This document shows, piece after piece, positions 1-8,341 of a stretch of DNA of 47,537 nt. This stretch comes from Kordiimonadales bacterium. Lineage in GTDB: Bacteria > Pseudomonadota > Alphaproteobacteria > Sphingomonadales > Kordiimonadaceae. The notes below the pieces were generated by a model. It worked only from the letters and a program-made list of their open reading frames with translations. It ran no database searches and had not been told where the DNA came from. Position 1 is the first letter of the stretch. Every line of letters starts with the position of its first letter. The DNA is taken from assembly GCA_002401685.1 (NCBI GenBank), contig NVTU01000021.1, positions 1-47,537 of the forward strand, read 5' to 3'. Both the position numbers and the translations under genes were made by a program.

Positions 1-482
1 ATCCCCCCCAGTGGCCAATCGATACCACAACTGTCCCATTTCACTGCGCCATCACAGTCGGGCGCATAGTGATCGGTACATTTGTAAATGATTTCACTAT
101 CAGTCTCGAGCGTCATAAAACCATGCAAGAACCCTGATGGAACCCAGAGTTGCTTGCCGTTCTCAAAGGATAACTCTTCGCCAACCCATTGGCCAAATGT
201 TGGCGAGCCCTTACGAATATCCACCACAACGTCAAAAATGCGACCGCGACCACAGCGAACCAGTTTTCCCTGTGCATGAGGCGGGCTCTGAAAATGCAGC
301 CCGCGCACGGTGCCAATTTCGTGCGAGATAGAGTGATTGTCCTGCACAAACTCCGGCAGCACCAGACCTGCCTTGGACAGTGTCTTTTTATTCCAGCTTT
401 CTGAAAAGAACCCACGATGATCGCCAAAACGCGATGGGGTAATCTGATAGACGCCAGCTAAAGCCGTTAAAGAAATATCCAC
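1..482 (-). CDS. rmlC: dTDP-4-dehydrorhamnose 3,5-epimerase, 3' end cut by window
   Basis: The gene reads leftward off the window edge, so about 160 N-terminal residues are seen of a family that is normally about 180 long. I translated it from the complement. It starts DISLTALAGVYQITP and has the RmlC hallmarks: GDHRGFFSESW, QDNHSIS, the active-site stretch VRGLHFQ, QGKLVRC, VPSGFLHGF and YKCTDHYAP. RmlC epimerises C3 and C5 of dTDP-4-keto-6-deoxyglucose on the way to dTDP-L-rhamnose, a precursor of surface polysaccharide. No ATG lies near the family N-terminus, so a GTG at 480-482 is the likely start, although the frame stays open upstream. Other rml genes would be expected just outside the window to the left. 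Confidence 0.85.
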   Translation of the reverse strand, partial: MDISLTALAGVYQITPSRFGDHRGFFSESWNKKTLSKAGLVLPEFVQDNHSISHEIGTVRGLHFQSPPHAQGKLVRCGRGRIFDVVVDIRKGSPTFGQWVGEELSFENGKQLWVPSGFLHGFMTLETDSEIIYKCTDHYAPDCDGAVKWDSCGIDWPLGG

Positions 483-846
483 TACAGGCGTCCCAATCCG
501 TTCCCAGCCTAGCGTATCGCACCCTGCGGCGTGGATTGCCACTCTCTTTGCCAAGGGGCATAGCTTCTGACCCTTCGGTAGCGGCCAACACTGTCGCCGG
601 GGTGGCTTTTACTAGGCTATGACCGGTGATATTTTAATATCTTACAATTGCTTCCGTTAAATGGCCAACTGCATGGCTGCAAAACATTACATTTTACAGA
701 AAAGTTTATTCTATTGCGCCTGCGCCAGCCACAGGGTTGCCACAAAGTCTCTCTAACCTGCATCCGAATTGGAGAGCGGTTTAACTATGCATTAATAGAT
801 TTAGCGCTACAGTGATCGTTGAAACGCTATTTAAACCGGGGAAGTA
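483..846. other. Intergenic stretch upstream of rmlC and the small membrane ORF
   Basis: I see no gene here. The stretch is AT-rich and lies between divergently oriented genes, so promoters for both would sit here. It contains a perfect 14-bp palindrome at 628-641 (GATATTTTAATATC), which could be an operator or simply AT-rich coincidence. Confidence 0.4.
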
Positions 847-1041
847 ATGGGTGTAGGCATTTTAGTCTTGGCAATGCTTTCTGGTGCTGCAGCAGCTGTT
901 GCAGCTCTGGTTGCTGGCTATTCCTTGCTTACGGCCCTTGCGATCTACGCAGGCTGTGGATCTCTGAGTGTTTTGCTGATCGCAAGCAGGATCATTGTCG
1001 GGTCCGCTCTCCGGGATTTACAGGTGATCCGCTCCACTTAG
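847..1041 (+). CDS. Small hydrophobic membrane protein, unknown function
   Basis: A 64-codon ORF with a good ribosome-binding site (GGGGAAG about 3 bases before the ATG). Its composition is typical of a real small membrane protein. Residues 3-27 (rich in Ala, Leu, Val and Gly) and 28-50 form two probable transmembrane helices joined at a Tyr-Ser turn, and a short charged tail ends ALRDLQVIRST. It is isolated, with no operon partner. I do not recognise a family. It could be a chance ORF, but the RBS and the two-helix layout argue for a real gene. Confidence 0.5.
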   Translation: MGVGILVLAMLSGAAAAVAALVAGYSLLTALAIYAGCGSLSVLLIASRIIVGSALRDLQVIRST

Positions 1042-1783
1042 GCTAAAACCAAACAATTCCAACCCAATCCCATTTTGACGGCATAAGTCTAGGGTTGCAG
1101 GGCGCTGCGCAGCCTCATTCACAGATATCGCCCGAACCAATCCCCTCCATCAGGTGCGATAGGTGCCGTATTCTAGGCGACCTCCATTCCCAGTCTACCC
1201 CTGGAAACGGACAGGCATATCGTCGAATAAACCGGGCGATGGATTAGCGCCATGGTTCCTTTTGACTTTTGTCGGGTTCAGGGGATTGATCTTTTTGGCG
1301 GCGGCTTGGCTGTGCCATAAATGGAATTTGCAAAACTTTCTGTTGGTGATTAACGGGGCCATTTCTGATGCCTCTATAAGCATGAATTGCGGGATTTAAA
1401 ACCACCAAGAGTTGTAAAATATCTTTTATATTCAGTGCCTTATATGCCAAAAGTCAAGACCCCCTTAACCCCCCCTATGCAACATGCACCTGCGCCAAAG
1501 AGCGTGGAAAAGCCCGTTTTTCTGGGCGATAAAAAAAGAGGTGGGTTCATGGCAAGGTGGAGAAAAGCCGTTTTGCGGTCTCAGAAAGCTATGGGTGGTC
1601 GCCTATTTGGCCAGCTGACATCAGCAGGAAATGTATGCGTCCACCCGTTACAACAGCTGCACTGGCGTCTGAACCAAAAGGCGCTACGATCCACAGGTGG
1701 GCGAAGGATGTTGCCACCATTAGAATGTTACTGATTATATTAGGGCCCGCTAAGCGCCATATATTTTTGTAGGATAATTTATC
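1042..1783. other. Gene-poor stretch containing a transporter relic
   Basis: Apart from the MATE fragment on the minus strand, I find no convincing gene. ORFs of 60-115 codons occur on both strands but overlap each other, lack ribosome-binding sites and show no family motifs. The stretch probably contains decayed sequence. A run of C residues lies near 1460-1477. Confidence 0.4.
1511..1527 (-). terminator. Weak hairpin with T run on the minus strand
   Basis: Read on the minus strand, GCCC and GGGC arms enclose an A-rich loop and are followed by TTTT. The stem is short. It lies downstream of the MATE relic and could be that gene's old terminator. Confidence 0.3.
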
Positions 1784-1786
1784 CAT
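1589..1786 (-). pseudogene. Truncated MATE-family efflux transporter relic (N-terminal part only)
   Basis: The minus-strand reading starts MDKLSYKNIWRLAGPNIISN and continues through a first membrane helix (about residues 10-30) to GSDASAAVVTGGRIHFLLMSA. This matches the order of the first helix and first loop of MATE multidrug transporters (Na+- or H+-driven drug export). Intact MATE proteins have about 450 residues and 12 helices. Here the frame hits a stop after about 65 codons, and neither other minus frame resumes the family. The likely ATG is at 1784-1786, with a TTG three codons upstream also open. I read it as a gene remnant. The assignment rests on a short match and is moderate. Confidence 0.4.
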
Positions 1787-2107
1787 GGGTATCAAAACTC
1801 AAGCTTACAAAAGGATTTCAATAATTGCAGGGCTGCCGCGTTTGAAAATTATTAGCCTCACCGTCTTGACTTAGGTCGTTCCCGCACGATGTCACTCCAT
1901 AAGCGAAACGCTGTCCGGTTGGGAAGCCTCAGAGGGGCGGCGGCGTAAGGGAAAAAGGGGTGCTGAGAAAAGGGGCGGCGCGACAGCGTGGTCCGAATTT
2001 TCTGTATCTTAACTGCGGAACGTTCCATGGTCTGGTCCAGTATTGGGATCGGTAAATCATGAGAAAAAACCAAGTTTGCATTAAGCAATCTGACGGAGGG
2101 ATTTAGG
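1787..2107. other. Upstream region of the acyl-CoA catabolism operon
   Basis: No gene is supported. A minus-strand open frame across 1858-2088 has no RBS and no recognisable motif. The stretch just before the first acyl-CoA dehydrogenase is the natural place for the operon promoter, but I cannot identify a clear -35/-10 pair. Confidence 0.35.
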
Positions 2108-3277
2108 ATGAGTGATCTGGACTTGTTTCAGAAGGAAACCCGCAAATGGCTAGAGGCAAATTGCCCTGCCTCAATGCGCACGCCTGCTAAGGGCGAAGAC
2201 GATATTTGTTGGGGTGGCCGTAATTTTGTTTTCCAAAGCGAAGATCAGAAAGTCTGGCTTCAGCGCATGGGAGCAAAGGGCTGGACAGTTCCTACATGGC
2301 CGGCTGAATACGGCGGCGGTGGCTTATCCAGAGACGAGGCGAAAATCTTAGCGTCAGAAATGAAACGCATAAAGGCACGTAGCCCGCTTGTTTCTTTTGG
2401 CATCTGGATGCTTGGCCCTGCGCTTCTTAAGTTCGGTAACCACGAGCAAAAGCTTGAGCATCTTCCGAAAATCGCACGCGGCGAAATTCGCTGGTGCCAA
2501 GGTTATTCAGAGCCAAATGCTGGGTCTGATCTTGCGGCACTTGCCACCAAAGCGGATGACAAGGGCGATCACTATATCCTGAACGGCCAGAAGGTATGGA
2601 CAAGCTATGCCGATAAAGCTGACTGGATTTTCTGCCTGATCCGTACGGATTTCAGCGTTAGTAAACATAACGGTATCAGCTTCATCCTGTTTGATATGGA
2701 AACAGAAGGTGTCGAAGCCAAGCCGATCAAACTGATCTCGGGCAATTCCCCTTTCTGCGAGACATTCTTTACGGATGTGAAAGCGTTTAAAACCAATCTA
2801 GTTGGTGAAGTGAATAACGGCTGGACCATTGCCAAATACCTGCTGACGCATGAGCGGTCTGGCATTGGCGACATGGGGACGATGGTGCCGCTCAGCGCGC
2901 TTGCTCGCGAGAAACTGGGCACGCCTGACGGTCAACTCGGCAATCAGATGCTACGCCACGAAATTGTCGAACACGAAATTGATGCTGCAGGCTTTATGTT
3001 CACGCTAGAGCGCGCGAAAGACGAAGCTAGGGCCGGCGGCGAAATGGGCGCATTTTCCTCTATGCTTAAATATTACGGCACTGAGCTGAATAAATCCCGT
3101 CATGAGCTGATCGTGAAGGTAAACGGTTCTGATGCGTTTGAATGGGAAGGCCAATTCTCAAATAACGGCGAGATTGCGCGCAATTGGCTGAGAACCAAAG
3201 GCAATTCGATTGAAGGCGGCACAACAGAAGTGCAGTTGAATATTATCTCAAAACGTATTCTCGGTTTACCGGTTTAA
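2108..3277 (+). CDS. Acyl-CoA dehydrogenase, catalytic partner of a probable heteromeric pair
   Basis: An FAD-dependent acyl-CoA dehydrogenase of 389 residues that introduces the alpha,beta double bond in an acyl-CoA. Visible family features are the N-terminal helical domain, the flavin-contacting QGYSEPNAGSDLAAL (about residues 135-150), KVWTSYADKADW, and the C-terminal IEGGTTEVQ whose Glu (about residue 369) aligns with the catalytic base of medium-chain dehydrogenases. A strong RBS (GGAGGG) precedes the ATG. It is followed after 12 bases by a second, catalytically depleted dehydrogenase. This arrangement is known from heterotetrameric enzymes for steroid side chains and pimeloyl-CoA (PimC/PimD, FadE pairs). 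The substrate cannot be told from sequence. Confidence 0.9.
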   Translation: MSDLDLFQKETRKWLEANCPASMRTPAKGEDDICWGGRNFVFQSEDQKVWLQRMGAKGWTVPTWPAEYGGGGLSRDEAKILASEMKRIKARSPLVSFGIWMLGPALLKFGNHEQKLEHLPKIARGEIRWCQGYSEPNAGSDLAALATKADDKGDHYILNGQKVWTSYADKADWIFCLIRTDFSVSKHNGISFILFDMETEGVEAKPIKLISGNSPFCETFFTDVKAFKTNLVGEVNNGWTIAKYLLTHERSGIGDMGTMVPLSALAREKLGTPDGQLGNQMLRHEIVEHEIDAAGFMFTLERAKDEARAGGEMGAFSSMLKYYGTELNKSRHELIVKVNGSDAFEWEGQFSNNGEIARNWLRTKGNSIEGGTTEVQLNIISKRILGLPV

Positions 3278-3289
3278 GGAGCGCACAAA

Positions 3290-4426
3290 GTGGCTTTAGT
3301 ATTAAATGAAGAACAGCAGCTCCTAAAAGATAGCGCTGAAGGATTTTTCGGAGAAAAAGCACCAGTGAGCCAACTGCGGCAGCTGCGTGATGATCAGGAT
3401 GATAATTGTTTCAGCAAGCCTCTGTGGGGCGAGATGGCTGAAATGGGTTTTAGCGGCATTCTGGTGAGTGAAGAACACGGCGGTGTTGATTTTGGCATGG
3501 TCGGGGCTAGTGTTGTTGCGGAAGCAATGGGTAAGAACCTGTCAGCGTCACCGTTTCACGCAAGTTCCATTGTGAGTGCTTCTATTATCGCGCTAGGCGG
3601 TAATGATCAGCAAAAAGGCCAAATGCTGCCTGCAATTGCAGCTGGCGAAATGCTTGTGACATTGGCGGTTGATGAGCAAGGCCTCCATAATCCAGAAGGA
3701 TCGTCGCTTAAAGCGGAAGCGTCTGAAGGTGGCTATAAGCTGACCGGCTTGAAAACATTTGTGCAAGAAGGCGGTACGGCCGATAAAATTATCGTCCTCG
3801 CCCGTACATCGGGCGAAGCAGGTGATAAAGACGGGTTGAGCCTCTTTGTAGTAGACCGCCGCGCTGGTGGTTTGATCGTCGACCAAACAGTGATGACAGA
3901 TAGTCGCGGCTGGGCGAAGATGACCTTTGAGGGTGTACAGGTTGACGCTGATGCTCTGCTCGGTGAAGAAGGCGGCGCAATGGCCGCGCTTGACCCAGCG
4001 CTTGATAAGGCACGGATCGTTTTAGCCGCTGAAATGCTAGGGATGGCACAGGAGTGCCTTGATGTTACGGTTGCCTACCTGAAAGAACGCAAGCAGTTCG
4101 GGGTGTTGATTGGTACCTTCCAGGGTCTGCAACACCGTGCAGCTGAACTGTTTAGCGAGATTGAAGTAACGCGCTCTGTTGTTCTCAAAGCCAGCCAGAT
4201 GGCTGATATGGGCGGTGACGTTAGCTGGTTTGCAAGTTTGGCTAAGGCCAAGGCATGCAAAACGGTTGAGCTTGCCACCAATGAAGCCATTCAGATGCAC
4301 GGCGGTATTGGCATGACTGATGAGTTTGATTTTGGTTTCTTCATCAAACGCGCCCGTGTTGTGCAGGCACTTTACGGTGATTACGGCTACCACGCCGACC
4401 GTTTCGCAAATCGTTCAGGTTATTAG
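3290..4426 (+). CDS. Acyl-CoA dehydrogenase-like partner subunit lacking the catalytic Glu
   Basis: A 378-residue acyl-CoA dehydrogenase homologue starting at GTG behind an AAGGAG site. Family signatures are present: WGEMAEMGFSGILVSEEHGG, a central beta domain, ERKQFGVLIGTFQGLQHR and QMHGGIGMTDEFDFGFF. The C-terminal segment that should carry the catalytic EGT reads ALYGDYGYH (about residues 360-368), so the usual base is missing. In two-subunit dehydrogenases one chain supplies the base and the other completes the flavin site, and this gene fits the second role. It lies in one operon with the preceding dehydrogenase (12-base gap) and the acyl-CoA synthetase (14-base gap). Confidence 0.88.
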   Translation: MALVLNEEQQLLKDSAEGFFGEKAPVSQLRQLRDDQDDNCFSKPLWGEMAEMGFSGILVSEEHGGVDFGMVGASVVAEAMGKNLSASPFHASSIVSASIIALGGNDQQKGQMLPAIAAGEMLVTLAVDEQGLHNPEGSSLKAEASEGGYKLTGLKTFVQEGGTADKIIVLARTSGEAGDKDGLSLFVVDRRAGGLIVDQTVMTDSRGWAKMTFEGVQVDADALLGEEGGAMAALDPALDKARIVLAAEMLGMAQECLDVTVAYLKERKQFGVLIGTFQGLQHRAAELFSEIEVTRSVVLKASQMADMGGDVSWFASLAKAKACKTVELATNEAIQMHGGIGMTDEFDFGFFIKRARVVQALYGDYGYHADRFANRSGY

Positions 4427-4440
4427 AAGGCACCCGCGTT

Positions 4441-6171
4441 ATGGATTTGGCAGATTATGACCTACCAAAAGTTTCACCAGACGCCTTAATCATTGATGTG
4501 GTTGAGGCTCTGGCGGCTAATGGCATGCCTTTTGAGACGGAAGAACAGGATATCCGTGGGATTCCCCATCAGGTGTTCAAGCATCAGCCGCAATCGCTTA
4601 CAGAAGCGTTTGCACAGTTTGCTTTGTACGGAGATAGAGAATTTATCGTGTTCGGTGAAGAGCGTTTCACCTTTGCGGAAACGTTAGGCAAGTCGGTGCA
4701 AATTGCTCAGGCACTGCTCAATGATTACGACCTTCAAAAAGGCGACCGGGTAGCACTTGCAATGCGCAATTATCCGGAATGGCCGATGGCCTACCTAGGT
4801 ATCATCGCCGCTGGCGGCGTTGCCGTGTTGATGAATGCGTGGTGGGGCGAAAACGAACTTGATTTCGCCATGAAAGACAGTGGTTCAAAGATCGCGATTG
4901 CCGATATGCCGCGGGCAAAACTGCTGGCATCGGCAAATCCTGACCTCAAGATCATTGTTGCCCGTGATGCCGTTACGGCAGGCGATGGGTTTGCGGCACT
5001 TGATCCGCTGATCTCCAGCTATGACCCCACTGTATGGCCTTCAGTAGACTTGGGGCCAGATGACTATGCCATGATCCTCTACACGTCCGGCTCGACGGGC
5101 TTCCCTAAAGGGGCTGTCAGTGATCACCGGGCGATCTTGGCTGTGCTATTCAACTGGTACTGTATTGTTGTGGCCCTCCAGTTATCAGGCCGCACTAATC
5201 CGGATCCGAACTTCCAGCCTGTGATGATGGTGGGAGTTCCATTTTTCCATGTAACCGGTTTGTTGCCGGTGATGTTGGTATCGGCACTGATTGGCCGTAA
5301 AATGGTACTTTTGCATAAGTGGGATGTTGAATTGGCGCTGCAGGCAATTGAAGCCGAAGGCGTGACCAATTTCACAGGTGTGCCGACAATGTCGTACGAA
5401 CTGGCGGTTTCTCCAGTGCTTAGCAAGTATGATACGTCGACCCTGCTTGATGTTGGCGGCGGTGGCGCTGCTCGGCCTGCCGAGCATGTAAAGATGATTG
5501 CAGAGAACCTTGGCTGTAATCCGGGCATTGGCTACGGCCTAACTGAAACCAATGCGATGGCCGCCAATTGTTCTGGTCCTGAATATCTGGAACGCCCAAG
5601 CACTACGGGTAAGCCAACCCCGCCGATGATGTTTATCAAGATCATCAATCCTGACGGTACCGAAGTGAAGCAGGGTGAGCGCGGTGAGGTCTGTATTAAA
5701 AGTGCGGCGAATGCGACCTGTTATTGGAATAACCCTGAAGAGACCGCCAAGTCTTTTATTGATGGGTATTTCCATACTGGCGATGTGGCGTATCAAGACG
5801 AAGAGGGCTACCTCTATATCGTCGATCGGATTAAAGATATTATCATTCGCGGTGGCGAAAACATCAGCACGATTGAAGTTGAAAGTGTGCTGCACGGTTT
5901 GCCCGAAGTGGAAGACGTGATGGTTTTCTCCTTGCCGTGCCCACGCATGGGCGAAATTGTGGGTACAGCGATTGTGCCGACAAACAAAGATTTTGATGAA
6001 CAGAAGATGCTGGCAGGCGCTGGCGTGGAATTAGCAAAATTTAAATTGCCAGAGCGTATCTGGGTGCGGGATGAACCGTTACCGCTGATCGCATCAGGCA
6101 AAATTGATAAAACAGCCGTAAAAGCGCATTATCGTGCGCTTTGGCAGCTTGAACTTGAAGGAGCATCATAA
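4441..6171 (+). CDS. Acyl-CoA synthetase (AMP-forming, adenylate-forming enzyme family)
   Basis: A 576-residue ligase that activates a carboxylic acid through an acyl-AMP to its CoA thioester. The motifs are in the expected order: phosphate loop YTSGSTGFPKGA (from about residue 214), aromatic and A5 motif GYGLTETNA, YFHTGDVA, hinge DRIKDIIIRGGENIS, and C-terminal catalytic Lys in ASGKIDK (K554). It sits between the dehydrogenase pair and another dehydrogenase, so it probably makes their substrate. Its stop overlaps the next start as TAATG, which indicates translational coupling. The acid could be a medium-chain, branched or side-chain acid; nothing in the sequence decides this. Confidence 0.9.
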   Translation: MDLADYDLPKVSPDALIIDVVEALAANGMPFETEEQDIRGIPHQVFKHQPQSLTEAFAQFALYGDREFIVFGEERFTFAETLGKSVQIAQALLNDYDLQKGDRVALAMRNYPEWPMAYLGIIAAGGVAVLMNAWWGENELDFAMKDSGSKIAIADMPRAKLLASANPDLKIIVARDAVTAGDGFAALDPLISSYDPTVWPSVDLGPDDYAMILYTSGSTGFPKGAVSDHRAILAVLFNWYCIVVALQLSGRTNPDPNFQPVMMVGVPFFHVTGLLPVMLVSALIGRKMVLLHKWDVELALQAIEAEGVTNFTGVPTMSYELAVSPVLSKYDTSTLLDVGGGGAARPAEHVKMIAENLGCNPGIGYGLTETNAMAANCSGPEYLERPSTTGKPTPPMMFIKIINPDGTEVKQGERGEVCIKSAANATCYWNNPEETAKSFIDGYFHTGDVAYQDEEGYLYIVDRIKDIIIRGGENISTIEVESVLHGLPEVEDVMVFSLPCPRMGEIVGTAIVPTNKDFDEQKMLAGAGVELAKFKLPERIWVRDEPLPLIASGKIDKTAVKAHYRALWQLELEGAS

Positions 6172-7403
6172 TGGATCTAGGCATATCAAAAAAGGCCGCC
6201 GACCTGCGAGAACGCGTGCGCGTCTTTATCGACGACCACGTCATTCCTGTAGAGACCGAGTTTTATGAAGAAGTAGGCAAAGACGGCGACCGTTGGCAAT
6301 ATACCGACCGGATGACTGAGATTCTGGAAACCTTAAAGACTGAAACACGCCGTCAGGGTTTATGGAATTTTTGGCTGACAGATTCAGACGCTGGTTTTGG
6401 TCTCTCTACTGTAGAATACGCTTATCTTGCAGAGGAGATGGGCCGTTCCCACCTGGCGGCAGAAGCCTTTAACTGTAGTGCGCCAGACACAGGCAATATG
6501 GAAGTGCTTGAGCGCTACGGCCTGCCTGAGCATAAAGAGAAATGGCTCAAGCCGTTGCTTGAAGGCAAAATCCGCTCAGCCTATGTGATGACAGAGCCTG
6601 ATGTTGCTTCATCAGATGCAACAAACTTGGAGATGAGCTGCGTTTTAGACGGTGACGAATACGTTCTGAACGGCGAGAAATACTGGGCTTCTGGCGCAGG
6701 TGATCCGCGCTGTGCGCTTTATATCGTGATGGTGAAAACCGGTAGTGACGATACCCCGCGCAAAAGTCGCCACAGCATGATTTTTGTTGACCCAAAAAGT
6801 GAGGGTATTGAAGTATTACGCCCGATGCTGGTGTTTGGCCATGATGATGCGCCACACGGTCACATGCATATTCGCTTTACAAATGTGCGCATTCCAAAAG
6901 AAAACCTGATTATCGGCGAAGGCCACGGTTTTGATGTATCGCAGGGGCGGCTTGGCCCTGGACGTATCCACCACTGCATGCGCTCTATCGGTACTGCGGA
7001 ACGCGCGCTTGAAATGCTGTGCAAGCGTGCAACGACACGGTCGGCTTTTGGTCGCCCGCTGGCTAAACTCGGCGCTAACTACGATATTATCGCAGAAGCC
7101 CGGATTGAGATTGAAATGGCGCGTCTGCTCTGTTTGAAAGCCGCGTATATGATGGATACTGTCGGTGTGCAAGCGGCCCAGCCTTATATCTCACAGATTA
7201 AAGTTGTTGCACCGCGTATGGCGCTGAAGGTGATCGACGAAGCCATGCAAATGCACGGCGGTAGCGGCATCAGCCAGGACTTCCCGTTGGCTGCCATGTG
7301 GACAGGCCAGCGCACACTGCGTTTTGCTGATGGCCCGGATGCAGTGCACCGTATGGTGATTGCACGGACTGAACTTAAAAAATACCGCTCGAACAGCGTT
7401 TAG
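6171..7403 (+). CDS. Acyl-CoA dehydrogenase, ACAD10/11-like
   Basis: A 410-residue acyl-CoA dehydrogenase of a different branch from the pair upstream. It has AYVMTEPDVASSDATN (flavin/substrate loop), GEKYWASGAGDPRC, RTTRSAFGRPL-like helix residues (here ATTRSAFGRPL) and QMHGGSGISQDFPLA. The C-terminus reads FADGPDAVHRMVIARTEL: an Asp-containing DGPDAVH takes the place of the EGT motif, which is typical of ACAD10/11-type proteins. The start ATG overlaps the synthetase stop by one base and has a GAAGGAG site. It probably oxidises a related or later intermediate of the same pathway. Confidence 0.88.
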   Translation: MDLGISKKAADLRERVRVFIDDHVIPVETEFYEEVGKDGDRWQYTDRMTEILETLKTETRRQGLWNFWLTDSDAGFGLSTVEYAYLAEEMGRSHLAAEAFNCSAPDTGNMEVLERYGLPEHKEKWLKPLLEGKIRSAYVMTEPDVASSDATNLEMSCVLDGDEYVLNGEKYWASGAGDPRCALYIVMVKTGSDDTPRKSRHSMIFVDPKSEGIEVLRPMLVFGHDDAPHGHMHIRFTNVRIPKENLIIGEGHGFDVSQGRLGPGRIHHCMRSIGTAERALEMLCKRATTRSAFGRPLAKLGANYDIIAEARIEIEMARLLCLKAAYMMDTVGVQAAQPYISQIKVVAPRMALKVIDEAMQMHGGSGISQDFPLAAMWTGQRTLRFADGPDAVHRMVIARTELKKYRSNSV

Positions 7404-7440
7404 TTCGAGCGACCTATTTCTGCGTGGGTAAGGATAATTG

Positions 7441-8229
7441 ATGAACATTGAAAATCTATTCTCAATCAGCGGCAAAGTAGCGCTGGTAACAGGTGGTGGT
7501 TCTGGTATTGGCTCGATGGCCACTGAAGCCTTGGTGCGGGCGGGCTGTAAGGTCTATATCGCGTCTCGGCGGCTCGAGAGCTGTGAAGCCATTGCTGAAG
7601 AACTGAACGCAGTTGGCCCCGGCACTGTAATTGCGCTGCAGGCTGACTTGTCGACAGCCGAAGGCACGGAGCACCTTGCCGAAGTAGTTATGGAACGGGA
7701 AGACGCACTTCATATTCTTGTCAATAATTCAGGCATGACCTGGGGTGCTCCTTTCGAGGAGTTCCCACGCCAGAAATGGGATGACGTGTTCCGACTGAAT
7801 GTAACAGCTGTTGCAGACTTGACGCGGCTGTTGCTGCCACTCCTCAGGAAAACAGGAACTGCAGAAGATCCTGCGCGGATTGTTAACCTTGGATCCGTTG
7901 TCGGCACACGAACTGTTTCCAACAATGCCTATAGTTACGGCGCTTCAAAAGCGGCAATTCACCATTTTACCAAAACGCTTTCGAATGAAATTGCTTCAGA
8001 CCATATTACCTGTAATGCAATTGCACCGGGGCCATTCCCAAGCCGTATGATGGCACATATTACGGGGAATGAAGCACGCCGTAAGGCAGCTGAGGCACGT
8101 GTGCCGCTGCAGCGGGTAGGGACACCAGAGGATATTGCCGGTGTACTTTTGATGCTGACGTCGCGCGCGGGTAGTTATATAACAGGCGGTATTATCCCAC
8201 TTGATGGCGGCATTGCTGCTTTGCCGTGA
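7441..8229 (+). CDS. Short-chain dehydrogenase/reductase
   Basis: A classical SDR of 262 residues. It has the NAD(P)-binding GGGSGIG near the N-terminus, an NNSG motif, and catalytic Tyr and Lys in YGASKAA (Y166, K170), with Ser in the LGSVVG segment. The C-terminus has the usual PLDGG. I chose the ATG at 7441, directly behind AAGGATAATTG; a TTG one codon upstream is less likely. In this operon it may oxidise a hydroxyl group of an acyl-CoA or of a ring or side-chain substrate. Cofactor preference and substrate are not known. Confidence 0.88.
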   Translation: MNIENLFSISGKVALVTGGGSGIGSMATEALVRAGCKVYIASRRLESCEAIAEELNAVGPGTVIALQADLSTAEGTEHLAEVVMEREDALHILVNNSGMTWGAPFEEFPRQKWDDVFRLNVTAVADLTRLLLPLLRKTGTAEDPARIVNLGSVVGTRTVSNNAYSYGASKAAIHHFTKTLSNEIASDHITCNAIAPGPFPSRMMAHITGNEARRKAAEARVPLQRVGTPEDIAGVLLMLTSRAGSYITGGIIPLDGGIAALP

Positions 8230-8246
8230 TGGGAAACGAATCGAAT

Positions 8247-8286
8247 GAATCAAGTTGATTCGAATTGTATCTATGATTCGATACAA
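8247..8286. promoter_or_regulatory. Two adjacent palindromes upstream of the MaoC gene
   Basis: GAATCAAGTTGATTC at 8247-8261 is a perfect palindrome (7-base arms, one central base). TTGTATC at 8265-8271 and GATACAA at 8280-8286 form a second perfect inverted repeat with 8 bases between the arms. GATTCGA recurs in both. They occupy most of the unusual 112-base gap in an otherwise tightly packed operon, which suggests a binding site for a dimeric regulator and an internal promoter for the genes that follow. The first could also form an RNA hairpin. Confidence 0.5.
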
Positions 8287-8341
8287 GGACTTACTGAAGG
8301 TTCCTACTATATCACTAGAATCTCAATAATCGGAGGATAGC

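Noticed and set aside
113..427. 104-codon minus-strand ORF overlapping rmlC
   Set aside because: Wrong frame: the RmlC motifs are in another minus-strand frame that runs off the window edge.
1163..1450. Overlapping ORFs of 62-78 codons on both strands
   Set aside because: They shadow each other, and neither strand shows a start signal or known domain. One has a hydrophobic stretch, but that alone is weak.
1387..1734. 115-codon plus-strand ORF
   Set aside because: It is antisense to the MATE relic, has basic low-information sequence, no RBS and no family motif.
1858..2088. 76-codon minus-strand ORF with an RRPFSQHPFF-like basic, Pro/Phe-rich stretch
   Set aside because: No RBS, no recognisable family, odd composition, and it covers the probable promoter of the operon at 2108.
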